Source: Winogradskyella sp.
Lineage (GTDB): Bacteria; Bacteroidota; Bacteroidia; Flavobacteriales; Flavobacteriaceae
Length of the DNA: 64,000 nt
NCBI GenBank assembly: GCA_004211785.1
Contig: SHBX01000001.1
Location: 310,001-374,000 of the forward strand
Direction: 5' to 3'
This document shows positions 19,693-28,328 of this stretch, one piece after another (the first letter of the stretch is position 1; each line of letters starts with the position of its first letter). Below the pieces are notes generated by a model. It saw only the letters and a list, made by a program, of their open reading frames with translations. It did not search any database and had not been told where the DNA came from. Both the position numbers and the translations under genes were made by a program.

Positions 19693-20367
19693 ATGAAACT
19701 CTTTAATCAAATTTTTGCTGTGCTTTTTTTTATGTGTAGTGTTTCCGTGTTTTCACAACAGATTATGATGAATGCATGTAATACTCTATTAGACAGTAAT
19801 GACTATATTTTTGAGCAAGTTAATACTGTAAATGGGCGCAATAGTTTTGAGACGGTTACAGACCCAATGATGGGTTCAAGAGATTGCAGCGGTATAGGTT
19901 TTTGTAAGCTGAAAATTGAGTGGAGTTCAGCCAATACACGATGGGAAATTTTAGCAGATGACGGGAATGATAATTTTACAAACACTTATTTACTGTATTA
20001 TAATGACGAAGCTTCAATGCCTGATCCACCGGGATTAACTTTAGGTACTTGGGAAGAAGCAACTACGGTTACACTGTCTCAATGCGGAGTAATTAATAGT
20101 TTATCTGGAAGTGTTTTAGATATAGATGATAACAATATAGAAGCACAATTCAGAGTGTATCCAAACCCTGTAAAAGATAAATTGTATCTTAGTGGAAGCG
20201 CTCTAGAACAAGAGTATACTGTCTCATTCTTTGATGTTTTAGGTAAGCGTGTTGTTACTCAAAAAGATGCAGATTTTATTGATGTTTCTCAATTAAGACG
20301 AGGTGTCTATTTCTTGAAAATTGAAATAGATGATACAACATTAAAAAAGAAAATAATTATTCAATAA
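19693..20367 (+). CDS. Secreted protein with T9SS type A sorting domain
   Basis: This 224-residue protein has a signal peptide (MKLFNQIFAVLFFMCSVSVF) and a C-terminal type A sorting domain over about residues 150-224. It is recognised by FRVYPNPVKDKLYLSG, YTVSFFDVLGKRV, DVSQLRRGVYFLKI and the KKIIIQ end. That domain sends proteins across the outer membrane by the type IX system, whose translocon SprA is encoded at 48.9-56.1 kb. The middle part (NACNTLLDSNDYIFEQ, CSGIGFCKLKIEWSSANTRWEI) is a short beta-rich domain I do not recognise. An in-frame extension to 19666 overlaps the previous gene and is rejected, since the signal peptide begins at 19693. Confidence 0.87.
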   Translation: MKLFNQIFAVLFFMCSVSVFSQQIMMNACNTLLDSNDYIFEQVNTVNGRNSFETVTDPMMGSRDCSGIGFCKLKIEWSSANTRWEILADDGNDNFTNTYLLYYNDEASMPDPPGLTLGTWEEATTVTLSQCGVINSLSGSVLDIDDNNIEAQFRVYPNPVKDKLYLSGSALEQEYTVSFFDVLGKRVVTQKDADFIDVSQLRRGVYFLKIEIDDTTLKKKIIIQ

Positions 20368-20408
20368 AAAAAGAGCTAAACCGGTATTTAGGTTTCGCTC
20401 TTTTTATT
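20366..20408. terminator. Bidirectional terminator
   Basis: AAAAAGAGC pairs with GCTCTTTTT, with an inner AAACC/GGTTT stem. A-rich and T-rich flanks allow it to serve both the T9SS cargo gene and the convergent SPOR gene. Confidence 0.85.
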
Positions 20409-20422
20409 TTAGATATTAAGTT

Positions 20423-20800
20423 TTAATCTTTCTTTGGCTGAAAAATAAAAGCATTCATGTAATTTTTCTTGATGCGAAGCAAAGCGCGGTCAGCTTCTAA
20501 TCGGTCTCTAAAATTACCCACCCAAATTTTATAATTTGGGGTATTAAATACCATTTCTGTTGGCCACTGACCATATTTTTCTCTAAACTCAGACCTTACT
20601 TTTTCAGCTCTAAAAGAGCTGTCGCCGCTGTAAACTTGGATTTTATAAGTTTCAACAGTTTTTACATCTTTTTTAAACTCTAAGAGCTTATTGATAGCAT
20701 CTGGTTGATTAACAGTAACTGTTCCTTCTTGTGCAGATAGTGATACAGATATTACCGCAAGTGTTAAAAAGCAAAGGGTTTTTATATTCAAATTATTCAT
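20423..20800 (-). CDS. SPOR-domain periplasmic protein
   Basis: The 125-residue product has a signal peptide (MNNLNIKTLCFLTLAVISVS) and a C-terminal SPOR fold with VETYKIQVYSGDSSFRAEKV, YKIWVGNFRDRLEADRALLRI and KKNYMNAFIFQPKK. SPOR domains bind peptidoglycan strands stripped of stem peptides, usually at division sites. The start at 20800 is chosen over 20821 because the signal peptide begins there. It converges on the T9SS cargo gene across a shared terminator. Confidence 0.88.
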   Translation of the reverse strand: MNNLNIKTLCFLTLAVISVSLSAQEGTVTVNQPDAINKLLEFKKDVKTVETYKIQVYSGDSSFRAEKVRSEFREKYGQWPTEMVFNTPNYKIWVGNFRDRLEADRALLRIKKNYMNAFIFQPKKD

Positions 20801-20924
20801 AATCTTTTGTTTGTATTGCAAAGTTATATTTTCTTAACGTATTCAACGATTATATTGTTATTTAGAATGCTTATAAATTAAATATTATGACTTCTCTAAC
20901 ATTTCTAAAATCGACTTTATGCCT

Positions 20925-20932
20925 TATTTTTG
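20925..20932 (+). promoter_or_regulatory. Possible -7 element for the act-cox operon
   Basis: TATTTTTG matches TAnnTTTG. The expected -33 region only has TTTC, so the match is partial. A start near 20938 would leave a leader of about 75 nt. Confidence 0.45.
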
Positions 20933-21013
20933 CATGAGTTTTTAGAAACATGATTTTTATCATAATTACTGAAAAAATCGTACCAAACTTTAGAAGATAA
21001 TTCAACTATACAT

Positions 21014-22324
21014 ATGAAACACGTTATCTACCGTAATTTAACCTCAAATATTCTTCGTTTAGGTTTTATATTATTACTTACGTTTTCAACTACCGTTTTG
21101 GCCCAAGAGGGTGATCCAGCAAAAGGAAAAACTTTATTTAACACCAACTGTGCAGCTTGTCATAAACTAGATAAGAAGATGACTGGTCCTGCTTTACGTA
21201 ATGTAGAAGCAAGATTAGCTGAAGATGAAGGTTTAGATAGAGAGTGGTTAAACAAGTGGATAAGAAACAGTTCAGCTTTAATTAAATCTGGTGACACTTA
21301 TGCCAATAAAATCTGGAACGAGTACAACCAAACGGCGATGAATGCATTTCCGCAGTTGAGTGATCAAGATATTTCTGATATTTTGGCATATACTGCTGCT
21401 ACGCCACCGCCACCGCCTGAAGACCCTTGTATTGCAAATCCTAATGGTCCGAATTGTGGAGGTGGAGAACCTGTTGATACATTATCAAATTCAATAATCC
21501 TTGGGGCTTTAGCATTGTTATTCGGATTATTAGCAATGGCACTTGTCTTGGTTAATAGAACATTAAAGCGTTTCGCAGATGCAAAAGGTATTGCCGTTGC
21601 TGAAAGCGATAAAGGAACACCAATCTGGAAAGCATTTATTCAGAACCAATTCTTAGTGTTAGTAACATCTATAGCCTTATTATTAGCTAGTGGTTATTTT
21701 GTTTACGGCTACTTTATGCAAGTGGGTGTGGATCAAGGTTATGAGCCAGTTCAGCCAATACATTACTCGCACAGAATCCACGCAGGTGATAACAAAATAG
21801 ATTGTAAATACTGTCACTCTTCAGCTAGAGTAAGTAAAACTTCAGGAATTCCTTCGCTTAATGTGTGTATGAACTGTCATAAGAGTATTGGAGAAGTTGC
21901 TGCAGAAACTCAGTTAGAAGGACAAGAGTACGGTGTGGATTACAATGCAGAAATTCAAAAATTATACAAAGCAGTTGGTTGGGATGAAACTAACCAAAAA
22001 TATACAGGAGAAACGAGTCCAGTAAAATGGATACGTATTCACAACTTACCAGACTTTGCTTACTTTAATCACTCGCAGCACGTTTCTGTTGCAGGTATTG
22101 AGTGCCAGACATGTCATGGTCCTGTTGAGGAAATGGAAATTGTGAGCCAATACGCGCCATTAACAATGGGTTGGTGTATCAATTGCCACAGAGAAACAAA
22201 CGTAAAAATTAAAGACAACGCATACTACACAAAAATTCACGAACAATTATCTAAGAAATATGGAGTGGAGCAGTTAACTGCAGCGCAAATGGGTGGATTA
22301 GAATGTGGTAAGTGTCATTATTAA
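21014..22324 (+). CDS. actA: Alternative complex III subunit ActA, hexahaem cytochrome c
   Basis: ActA carries c-type haems in alternative complex III, which oxidises menaquinol and reduces cytochrome c or an oxidase. This 436-residue form has a signal peptide (to about residue 30) and an N-terminal monohaem cytochrome c domain with CAACH at 46-50. A Pro-rich linker and two membrane segments (about 160-180 and 215-235) follow. The pentahaem region has CxxCH at 264 (CKYCH), 285 (CMNCH), 364 (CQTCH), 388 (CINCH) and 431 (CGKCH). The added N-terminal cytochrome makes six haem sites. It is the first gene of actABCDEF-coxBA. Confidence 0.95.
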   Translation: MKHVIYRNLTSNILRLGFILLLTFSTTVLAQEGDPAKGKTLFNTNCAACHKLDKKMTGPALRNVEARLAEDEGLDREWLNKWIRNSSALIKSGDTYANKIWNEYNQTAMNAFPQLSDQDISDILAYTAATPPPPPEDPCIANPNGPNCGGGEPVDTLSNSIILGALALLFGLLAMALVLVNRTLKRFADAKGIAVAESDKGTPIWKAFIQNQFLVLVTSIALLLASGYFVYGYFMQVGVDQGYEPVQPIHYSHRIHAGDNKIDCKYCHSSARVSKTSGIPSLNVCMNCHKSIGEVAAETQLEGQEYGVDYNAEIQKLYKAVGWDETNQKYTGETSPVKWIRIHNLPDFAYFNHSQHVSVAGIECQTCHGPVEEMEIVSQYAPLTMGWCINCHRETNVKIKDNAYYTKIHEQLSKKYGVEQLTAAQMGGLECGKCHY

Positions 22325-22349
22325 TAATTAAGAAGTAACTCACAATTAT

Positions 22350-25300
22350 ATGTCATCAAACAAGAAATACTGGAAAAGTGTTGAGGAGCTAAACGAAAAT
22401 AGCCCTATTGTTGAGACGCTACAACAAAACGAATTTGTAGAAGCAATTCCTACAGATGAATTTTTAGGAGATAAAGAAACATTAGAATCTTCATCTACAA
22501 CGCGTCGTGATTTCTTAAAATATGTTGGTTTTAGTACAGCTGCAGCATCTTTAGCTGCTTGTGAAGGACCAGTAACAAAATCGATACCTTACGTAGTGCA
22601 ACCAAAGGAGATTGTTCCTGGTGTGGCAAACTACTATGCAACGACGATTGCAGATGGTTATGATTTTGCTAGTGTTTTAGTAAAAACAAGAGAAGGCCGA
22701 CCAATAAAAATTGAGAATAACGATTTGGCAAAAACCAACGGTCATGCCAATGCAAGAGTTAACGCTTCAATTTTAGGCTTATACGATAGTTTACGTGTTC
22801 AAGGACCAATGAAAGGTGGCGACACTATTTCATGGGATACTTTCAACACAGACACAAAAAAGATATTAAGTGAAGTTGGTGATAAAGAGATTGTGTTTTT
22901 AACACAGACTTTTGCAAGTCCTTCGACTTCAAAATTAGTTGGTGAGTTTACAGAAAAATATGGTAATGTACGTCACGTATCTTACGATGCAGTTTCAGAA
23001 TCAGCAGCATTAGATGCTTTTCAAGCAAAATACGGAAAGCGTGCTTTAGCCAATTACGATTTTTCTAAAGCGATGACTATTGTTTCTGTTGGTGCAGATT
23101 TCTTAGGAGACTGGCAAGGCGGCGGATTCGATACCGCTTATGCAAACAAGCGTATTCCAGACCATGGAAAAATGTCTCGTCACATTCAGTTTGAATCTAA
23201 CATGTCTCTAACTGGTGCTAACGCAGATAAGCGTGTGCCAATGAAGCCAAGTGAACAACGTTTAGCATTAGCTAAATTATATAGCTACGTCACAGGAAAT
23301 GGTGTAAGTGGTAATCTTTCTGAAAATTTAGATAAAGCCGTTAGAGCTGCTGCTTCAGAATTAAAGAAAGCAGGTAGTAATGGTGTTGTAGTTACTGGCA
23401 TACAAGATGTAAATGCACAAACTGTTGCATTAGAGCTTAACGAAGCATTATCTAGTAAAGCTTTTGATACAACAACTACAATTAATACAAAGAAAGGTAA
23501 CGATAAAGGAGTCATGCAATTGGTTGCCGATATGAAAGCTGGTAAAGTAGGTGCTTTGGTACTAGTTGGTGTTAATCCAATGTATACATTACCAAATGCA
23601 GCTGATTTTGCGGAAGGTTTAAAGAAAACCAAGTCTATTGCTTTTAGCATGAAACAAGACGAAACAGCTATAAACTGTGATTATATCGCTGCAGCGCCTC
23701 ATTATTTAGAATCTTGGGGAGATGTTGAAATGAAAACAGGTCACTACGCATTAATGCAACCAACAATTCGTCCTTTATTTGATACAAAACAATTTCAGGA
23801 TGTGTTATTGACTTGGACAGACAATGCAACAGCATATAACGATTATATAAAGGCGACTTGGAAAGAAAGTGTTCTTAATGGTGCGTCTTATAATCAGGCA
23901 TTACACGATGGGGTATTTGTTACTGGGTCTACAACTGTTGAAGAAACTACAACAACTTCAGATACTGAAGATGTTGAAACACCAAACGGAAATGCAGCAA
24001 GGGCTTTAGCAGCTTCTGCTAAGTCAAGCGGAATGGAATTGTCAATCTATACCAAAACTGGTTTAGGAGATGGGCAACAAGCAAATAACCCTTGGTTACA
24101 AGAATTCCCTGACCCAATAACAAGAACATCTTGGGATAATTATTTAACCATTTCTAAAGCAGATGCAGACGCTGCAGGTTTAGTAAATGAAAACGTTGCA
24201 AATGGTGGTCTTAATGGTAGCAAAGTAGATGTTACTGTAAATGGTGTTACTGTAAAAGATGTACCGGTATTAATTCAGCCAGGTCAAGCAAAAGGGTCAG
24301 TAGGTTTAGCATTAGGTTATGGTAGAACCTCTGGTCTTAAAACAGAAATGCAAACAGGTGTAAACGCCTATCCATTATATCAAAACTTTAATGCAGTTCA
24401 AGAAGTGTCTATTTCTAAAACTTCTGGAGAGCATGAATTTGCTTGTGTACAATTACACAATACCTTAATGGGACGTGGAGATATCATTAAGGAAACCACT
24501 TTAGAGGTATTTAACACAAAAGATAAAAAATACTGGAACGCTATTCCAGAAGTATCATTAAATCATATCGAAACACCTGTAACATCTCCAGATGTAGATT
24601 TATGGGATGAGTTTGATCGTTCAGTTGGACATCACTTTAATTTATCGATAGATTTAAATGCCTGTACAGGTTGTGGTGCATGTGTTATTGCATGTCATGC
24701 AGAAAATAATGTTCCTGTTGTTGGTAAGTCTGAAGTACGTCGTAGTAGAGATATGCACTGGTTGCGTATTGATAGATATTACTCGTCTCAAGATACGTTT
24801 AGCGATGATTTAGAAAAGAAAGAAAATATTTCTGGTTTAGGAAGCTCATTAAGTGAGTTTGGAGAAATGGAAAACCCTAATGAGAATCCTCAAGTAGTTT
24901 TTCAACCAGTAATGTGTCAGCACTGTAATCACGCACCTTGTGAAACGGTTTGTCCTGTTGCAGCAACAGTTCATGGTCGTCAAGGTCAAAACCATATGGC
25001 ATATAACCGTTGTGTAGGTACACGTTATTGCGCTAACAACTGCCCTTACAAAGTGCGTCGTTTCAATTGGTTCTTATACAACGAGAATGATGAGTTCGAT
25101 TACTTTATGAATGACGATTTAGGACGTATGGTATTAAATCCAGACGTTACTGTTAGATCTCGTGGTGTGATGGAAAAATGTTCATTCTGTATCCAAAAGA
25201 CACAGAAAACAATTTTGGATGCTAAGCGTGATGGACGTGAAGTTAAAGATGGCGAATTCCAAACGGCATGTTCAGCAGCTTGTGGAAGTGGCGCTATGAT

Positions 25301-25439
25301 ATTTGGTGATGTAAATGATAAAGAGAGTGAGGTTGCCAAATTAAAAGAAGATGACCGTATGTATCATTTATTAGAGTACGTTGGTACAAAACCTAATGTA
25401 TTCTATCATACGAAAGTTAGAAATACGAAAGAAGCTTAA
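22350..25439 (+). CDS. actB: Alternative complex III subunit ActB, molybdopterin-like plus iron-sulfur
   Basis: ActB is a fusion of a molybdopterin oxidoreductase-like domain that no longer binds cofactor with a ferredoxin-like domain, facing the periplasm in ACIII. The 1029-residue product starts with a segment containing a twin-arginine motif (RRDFLK, residues 52-57) and a lipobox-like AAC. The C-terminal part has four cysteine clusters for iron-sulfur centres: CTGCGACVIACHAENN, CQHCNHAPCETVCPVAA, CVGTRYCANNCPYKVRRFNW, and CSFC with CSAACGSGAMIFGD. Its length fits Bacteroidota ActB. It lies 25 nt after actA. Confidence 0.96.
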   Translation: MSSNKKYWKSVEELNENSPIVETLQQNEFVEAIPTDEFLGDKETLESSSTTRRDFLKYVGFSTAAASLAACEGPVTKSIPYVVQPKEIVPGVANYYATTIADGYDFASVLVKTREGRPIKIENNDLAKTNGHANARVNASILGLYDSLRVQGPMKGGDTISWDTFNTDTKKILSEVGDKEIVFLTQTFASPSTSKLVGEFTEKYGNVRHVSYDAVSESAALDAFQAKYGKRALANYDFSKAMTIVSVGADFLGDWQGGGFDTAYANKRIPDHGKMSRHIQFESNMSLTGANADKRVPMKPSEQRLALAKLYSYVTGNGVSGNLSENLDKAVRAAASELKKAGSNGVVVTGIQDVNAQTVALELNEALSSKAFDTTTTINTKKGNDKGVMQLVADMKAGKVGALVLVGVNPMYTLPNAADFAEGLKKTKSIAFSMKQDETAINCDYIAAAPHYLESWGDVEMKTGHYALMQPTIRPLFDTKQFQDVLLTWTDNATAYNDYIKATWKESVLNGASYNQALHDGVFVTGSTTVEETTTTSDTEDVETPNGNAARALAASAKSSGMELSIYTKTGLGDGQQANNPWLQEFPDPITRTSWDNYLTISKADADAAGLVNENVANGGLNGSKVDVTVNGVTVKDVPVLIQPGQAKGSVGLALGYGRTSGLKTEMQTGVNAYPLYQNFNAVQEVSISKTSGEHEFACVQLHNTLMGRGDIIKETTLEVFNTKDKKYWNAIPEVSLNHIETPVTSPDVDLWDEFDRSVGHHFNLSIDLNACTGCGACVIACHAENNVPVVGKSEVRRSRDMHWLRIDRYYSSQDTFSDDLEKKENISGLGSSLSEFGEMENPNENPQVVFQPVMCQHCNHAPCETVCPVAATVHGRQGQNHMAYNRCVGTRYCANNCPYKVRRFNWFLYNENDEFDYFMNDDLGRMVLNPDVTVRSRGVMEKCSFCIQKTQKTILDAKRDGREVKDGEFQTACSAACGSGAMIFGDVNDKESEVAKLKEDDRMYHLLEYVGTKPNVFYHTKVRNTKEA

Positions 25440-25465
25440 ATTAATAAAGAAATCAATATATAATT

Positions 25466-27202
25466 ATGGCGTCTCATTACGAAGCACCTATTAGAAGACC
25501 TTTAGTAACAGGAGAAAAATCCTATCACGACGTAACAGTCGAAGTTGCTAGACCTGTCGAAGGAAAAGCAAACCGCGCTTGGTGGATTGTTTTTAGTATT
25601 GCTCTTGTAGCATTTCTTTGGGGAATAGGTTGTATTATTTATACCATATCTACAGGAATCGGCGTTTGGGGTCTTAATAAGACTGTAAACTGGGCTTGGG
25701 ATATTACAAACTTTGTTTGGTGGGTAGGTATTGGTCACGCAGGAACACTTATTTCTGCAGTACTTTTATTATTCCGTCAAAAATGGCGTATGGCTATTAA
25801 CCGTTCTGCGGAAGCCATGACCATTTTCTCAGTTGTACAAGCAGGTTTATTCCCAATTATTCACATGGGTCGTCCATGGCTAGCATATTGGGTATTACCA
25901 ATTCCTAACCAATTTGGGTCGTTATGGGTAAACTTTAACTCGCCTTTACTTTGGGATGTATTTGCAATTTCTACATACTTATCTGTATCATTGGTATTTT
26001 GGTGGACAGGATTATTACCGGATTTTGCAATGATTAGAGATAGAGCAGTAAAACCTTTCCAAAAGAAAATATATTCATTATTAAGTTTTGGTTGGTCTGG
26101 TCGTGCTAAAGATTGGCAGCGTTTTGAAGAAGTATCATTGGTACTTGCTGGTTTAGCAACACCATTAGTACTTTCTGTACATACTATTGTATCGTTTGAC
26201 TTCGCAACTTCTGTAATTCCTGGGTGGCATACGACGATTTTCCCACCATACTTTGTTGCTGGTGCGATTTTCTCTGGATTTGCTATGGTAAACACATTAC
26301 TAATTATCATGCGTAAAGTATGTAGCCTTGAGGATTATATCACTGTACAACACATCGAGTTAATGAACATCGTAATCATGATTACAGGTTCTATCGTTGG
26401 TGTGGCATATATTACGGAGTTATTTATCGCATGGTATTCTGGTGTTGAGTATGAACAATATGCGTTCTTAAACAGAGCAACTGGACCTTATTGGTGGGCT
26501 TACTGGGCAATGATGTCTTGTAATGTATTCTCACCTCAGTTTATGTGGTTCAAAAAATTACGTACAAGCATTATGTTCTCTTTCTTTATTTCGATTGTAG
26601 TAAACATAGGAATGTGGTTTGAGCGTTTTGTAATTATCGTAACATCATTACACAGAGATTACTTGCCATCTTCATGGTCTATGTTCTCTCCAACATTTGT
26701 AGATATTGGAATCTTTATCGGAACAATAGGTTTCTTCTTTGTATTATTCTTATTGTACTCACGTACATTCCCAGTAATAGCACAAGCAGAAGTAAAAACT
26801 ATTTTGAAGTCTTCTGGAGAACGTTACAAAAAAATTAGAGAGCGTGGTGATAGTTTAGTTGGTACTGGAGCAGATGATAGAACATCTTCAGTAACTCCTC
26901 AAATAACAGAAACATCGAGTTCTGATGCTTCATCAGTTAATGATGATGCAAAAGTTAATGACCTCTTAGGAAGTATAGGAGCCTTTGACTCAGCTACAGG
27001 AACTGCTGATGATTTAAAGAAAGTAAATGGTATTGGACCTAAAATGGAAGAAGTGTTAAATAGTATTGGTATATACACATTCCTTCAAGTGAGTAAGATG
27101 ACCAAAAAAGAATACGACTTGTTAGATTCAATCACAGGTTCTTTCCCAGGAAGAGCAGAACGTGATGATTGGGCAGGACAAGCTAAAAACTTATTAAACT
27201 AA
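25466..27202 (+). CDS. actC: Alternative complex III subunit ActC (NrfD-like) with C-terminal HhH domain
   Basis: ActC is the NrfD/PsrC-like membrane subunit that binds menaquinol. About ten membrane helices fill residues 38-440, with NrfD-type stretches such as WWVGIGHAGTLISAVLLLFR and WTGLLPDFAMIRDR. The protein is 578 residues, about 110 longer than a plain ActC. The extra part is a Ser/Thr/Asp-rich linker (about 455-510) and a helix-hairpin-helix unit (DDLKKVNGIGPKMEEVLNSI, GRAERDDWAGQAKNLL). From memory, a similar unit is found at the C-terminus of some alphaproteobacterial NuoE proteins. Its role here is unknown. Confidence 0.94.
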   Translation: MASHYEAPIRRPLVTGEKSYHDVTVEVARPVEGKANRAWWIVFSIALVAFLWGIGCIIYTISTGIGVWGLNKTVNWAWDITNFVWWVGIGHAGTLISAVLLLFRQKWRMAINRSAEAMTIFSVVQAGLFPIIHMGRPWLAYWVLPIPNQFGSLWVNFNSPLLWDVFAISTYLSVSLVFWWTGLLPDFAMIRDRAVKPFQKKIYSLLSFGWSGRAKDWQRFEEVSLVLAGLATPLVLSVHTIVSFDFATSVIPGWHTTIFPPYFVAGAIFSGFAMVNTLLIIMRKVCSLEDYITVQHIELMNIVIMITGSIVGVAYITELFIAWYSGVEYEQYAFLNRATGPYWWAYWAMMSCNVFSPQFMWFKKLRTSIMFSFFISIVVNIGMWFERFVIIVTSLHRDYLPSSWSMFSPTFVDIGIFIGTIGFFFVLFLLYSRTFPVIAQAEVKTILKSSGERYKKIRERGDSLVGTGADDRTSSVTPQITETSSSDASSVNDDAKVNDLLGSIGAFDSATGTADDLKKVNGIGPKMEEVLNSIGIYTFLQVSKMTKKEYDLLDSITGSFPGRAERDDWAGQAKNLLN

Positions 27203-27210
27203 TAATAGAT

Positions 27211-27753
27211 ATGGAAGCAGCTTCAAAAGTAATTCATGCTATTTATAACGATGATGATATCTTAATGTCTGCCGTTAAAAAGGTTAAGGCAGAAAAGCAT
27301 CATATCGAAGAAATATATACACCTTTTCCTGTACATGGACTAGACAAAGCTATGGGATTAGCACCTACACGAATTGCAATTGCTGCATTTATGTATGGTT
27401 GTGTTGGTTTAACTGTTGCAATTGTGATGATGAATTTTATCATGATTAAAGACTGGCCTCAAGATATTGGTGGCAAGCCAAGTTTTAGCTACTTACAGAA
27501 TATGCCAGCATTTGTGCCAATCATGTTTGAGCTTACGGTGTTTTTTGCAGCCCACTTAATGGTGATTACATTTTACTTACGTAGTAGAATGTGGCCTTTT
27601 AAGAAAGCTGAAAATCCAGACCCAAGAACAACTGATGACCATTTCCTTATGGAAATAGCTATCCATAATAACGAAGCCGACCTAACAAACTTGTTAAAAG
27701 AAACAGGTGCTGTTGAGATTAATATTATTGATAAAGACGAAGACGCACATTAA
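27211..27753 (+). CDS. actD: Alternative complex III subunit ActD (DUF3341)
   Basis: The 180-residue protein matches ActD. A soluble N-terminal ferredoxin-like part contains VIHAIYNDDDILMSAVKKVK, EEIYTPFPVHGLDKAMGL and TRIAIAAFMYGCVG. Two membrane helices at about 60-82 and 105-128 follow, then a short soluble tail. ActD is a small membrane subunit of ACIII, thought to help structure and perhaps proton movement. The actE start codon lies 2 nt after the actD stop. Confidence 0.94.
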   Translation: MEAASKVIHAIYNDDDILMSAVKKVKAEKHHIEEIYTPFPVHGLDKAMGLAPTRIAIAAFMYGCVGLTVAIVMMNFIMIKDWPQDIGGKPSFSYLQNMPAFVPIMFELTVFFAAHLMVITFYLRSRMWPFKKAENPDPRTTDDHFLMEIAIHNNEADLTNLLKETGAVEINIIDKDEDAH

Positions 27754-27754
27754 T

Positions 27755-28306
27755 ATGAAGACTACACTAAAAATAACAGTAGTATTAGTAATGCTATTTA
27801 CTATAGTGTCTTGTAACAAAAAAACAAGACGTAACTATCAATATATGCCAAATATGTATCAGCCTGTAGGTTATGAACCTTATCAAGAATCTGATGCGTT
27901 TAAAGGAGATATGGAAGCGCAATTACCAGTTGATGGAACAATTCCAAGAGGCTATTCTTTATACGAGATTGAAGATACAACAGAAGGGTATGAAGAAGCA
28001 AAAGCCGGATTAGAAAGTCCTTTAGATTCTTCAGCGGTTGATTATGCCAGAGGAAAAGAACTATATGATATTTACTGTGGTATTTGTCATGGTAACAAAG
28101 GTGACGGTCAAGGTACTTTAATGAAGCGTGAAAAAATCCTAGGTGTGCCAAGTTATGATACTAGAGAGTTAACAGCAGGAAGTATTTACCACGTAATTTA
28201 TTACGGATTAAATTCTATGGGTTCTTACGCAAACTTTATGAGCGAAGAAGAGCGTTGGCAAGTCGTAGCTTATGTTGAGAAACTGAAAGCTGATTTAGAA
28301 AAATAA
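27755..28306 (+). CDS. actE: Alternative complex III subunit ActE, monohaem cytochrome c lipoprotein
   Basis: The 183-residue product is a periplasmic c-type cytochrome with a lipobox (TIVSC, about Cys18). The single haem motif CGICHG is at residues 108-113 and a distal methionine lies in the GLNSMGSYANFM region. The N-terminal part (YMPNMYQPVGYEPYQESDAF) is typical of ActE. The start at 27755 begins the signal sequence MKTTLKITVVLVMLF. A longer frame back to 27707 overlaps actD and is not used. It should pass electrons from ActA toward the oxidase. Confidence 0.94.
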   Translation: MKTTLKITVVLVMLFTIVSCNKKTRRNYQYMPNMYQPVGYEPYQESDAFKGDMEAQLPVDGTIPRGYSLYEIEDTTEGYEEAKAGLESPLDSSAVDYARGKELYDIYCGICHGNKGDGQGTLMKREKILGVPSYDTRELTAGSIYHVIYYGLNSMGSYANFMSEEERWQVVAYVEKLKADLEK

Positions 28307-28328
28307 GATTTAGATAAAGATTATATAA

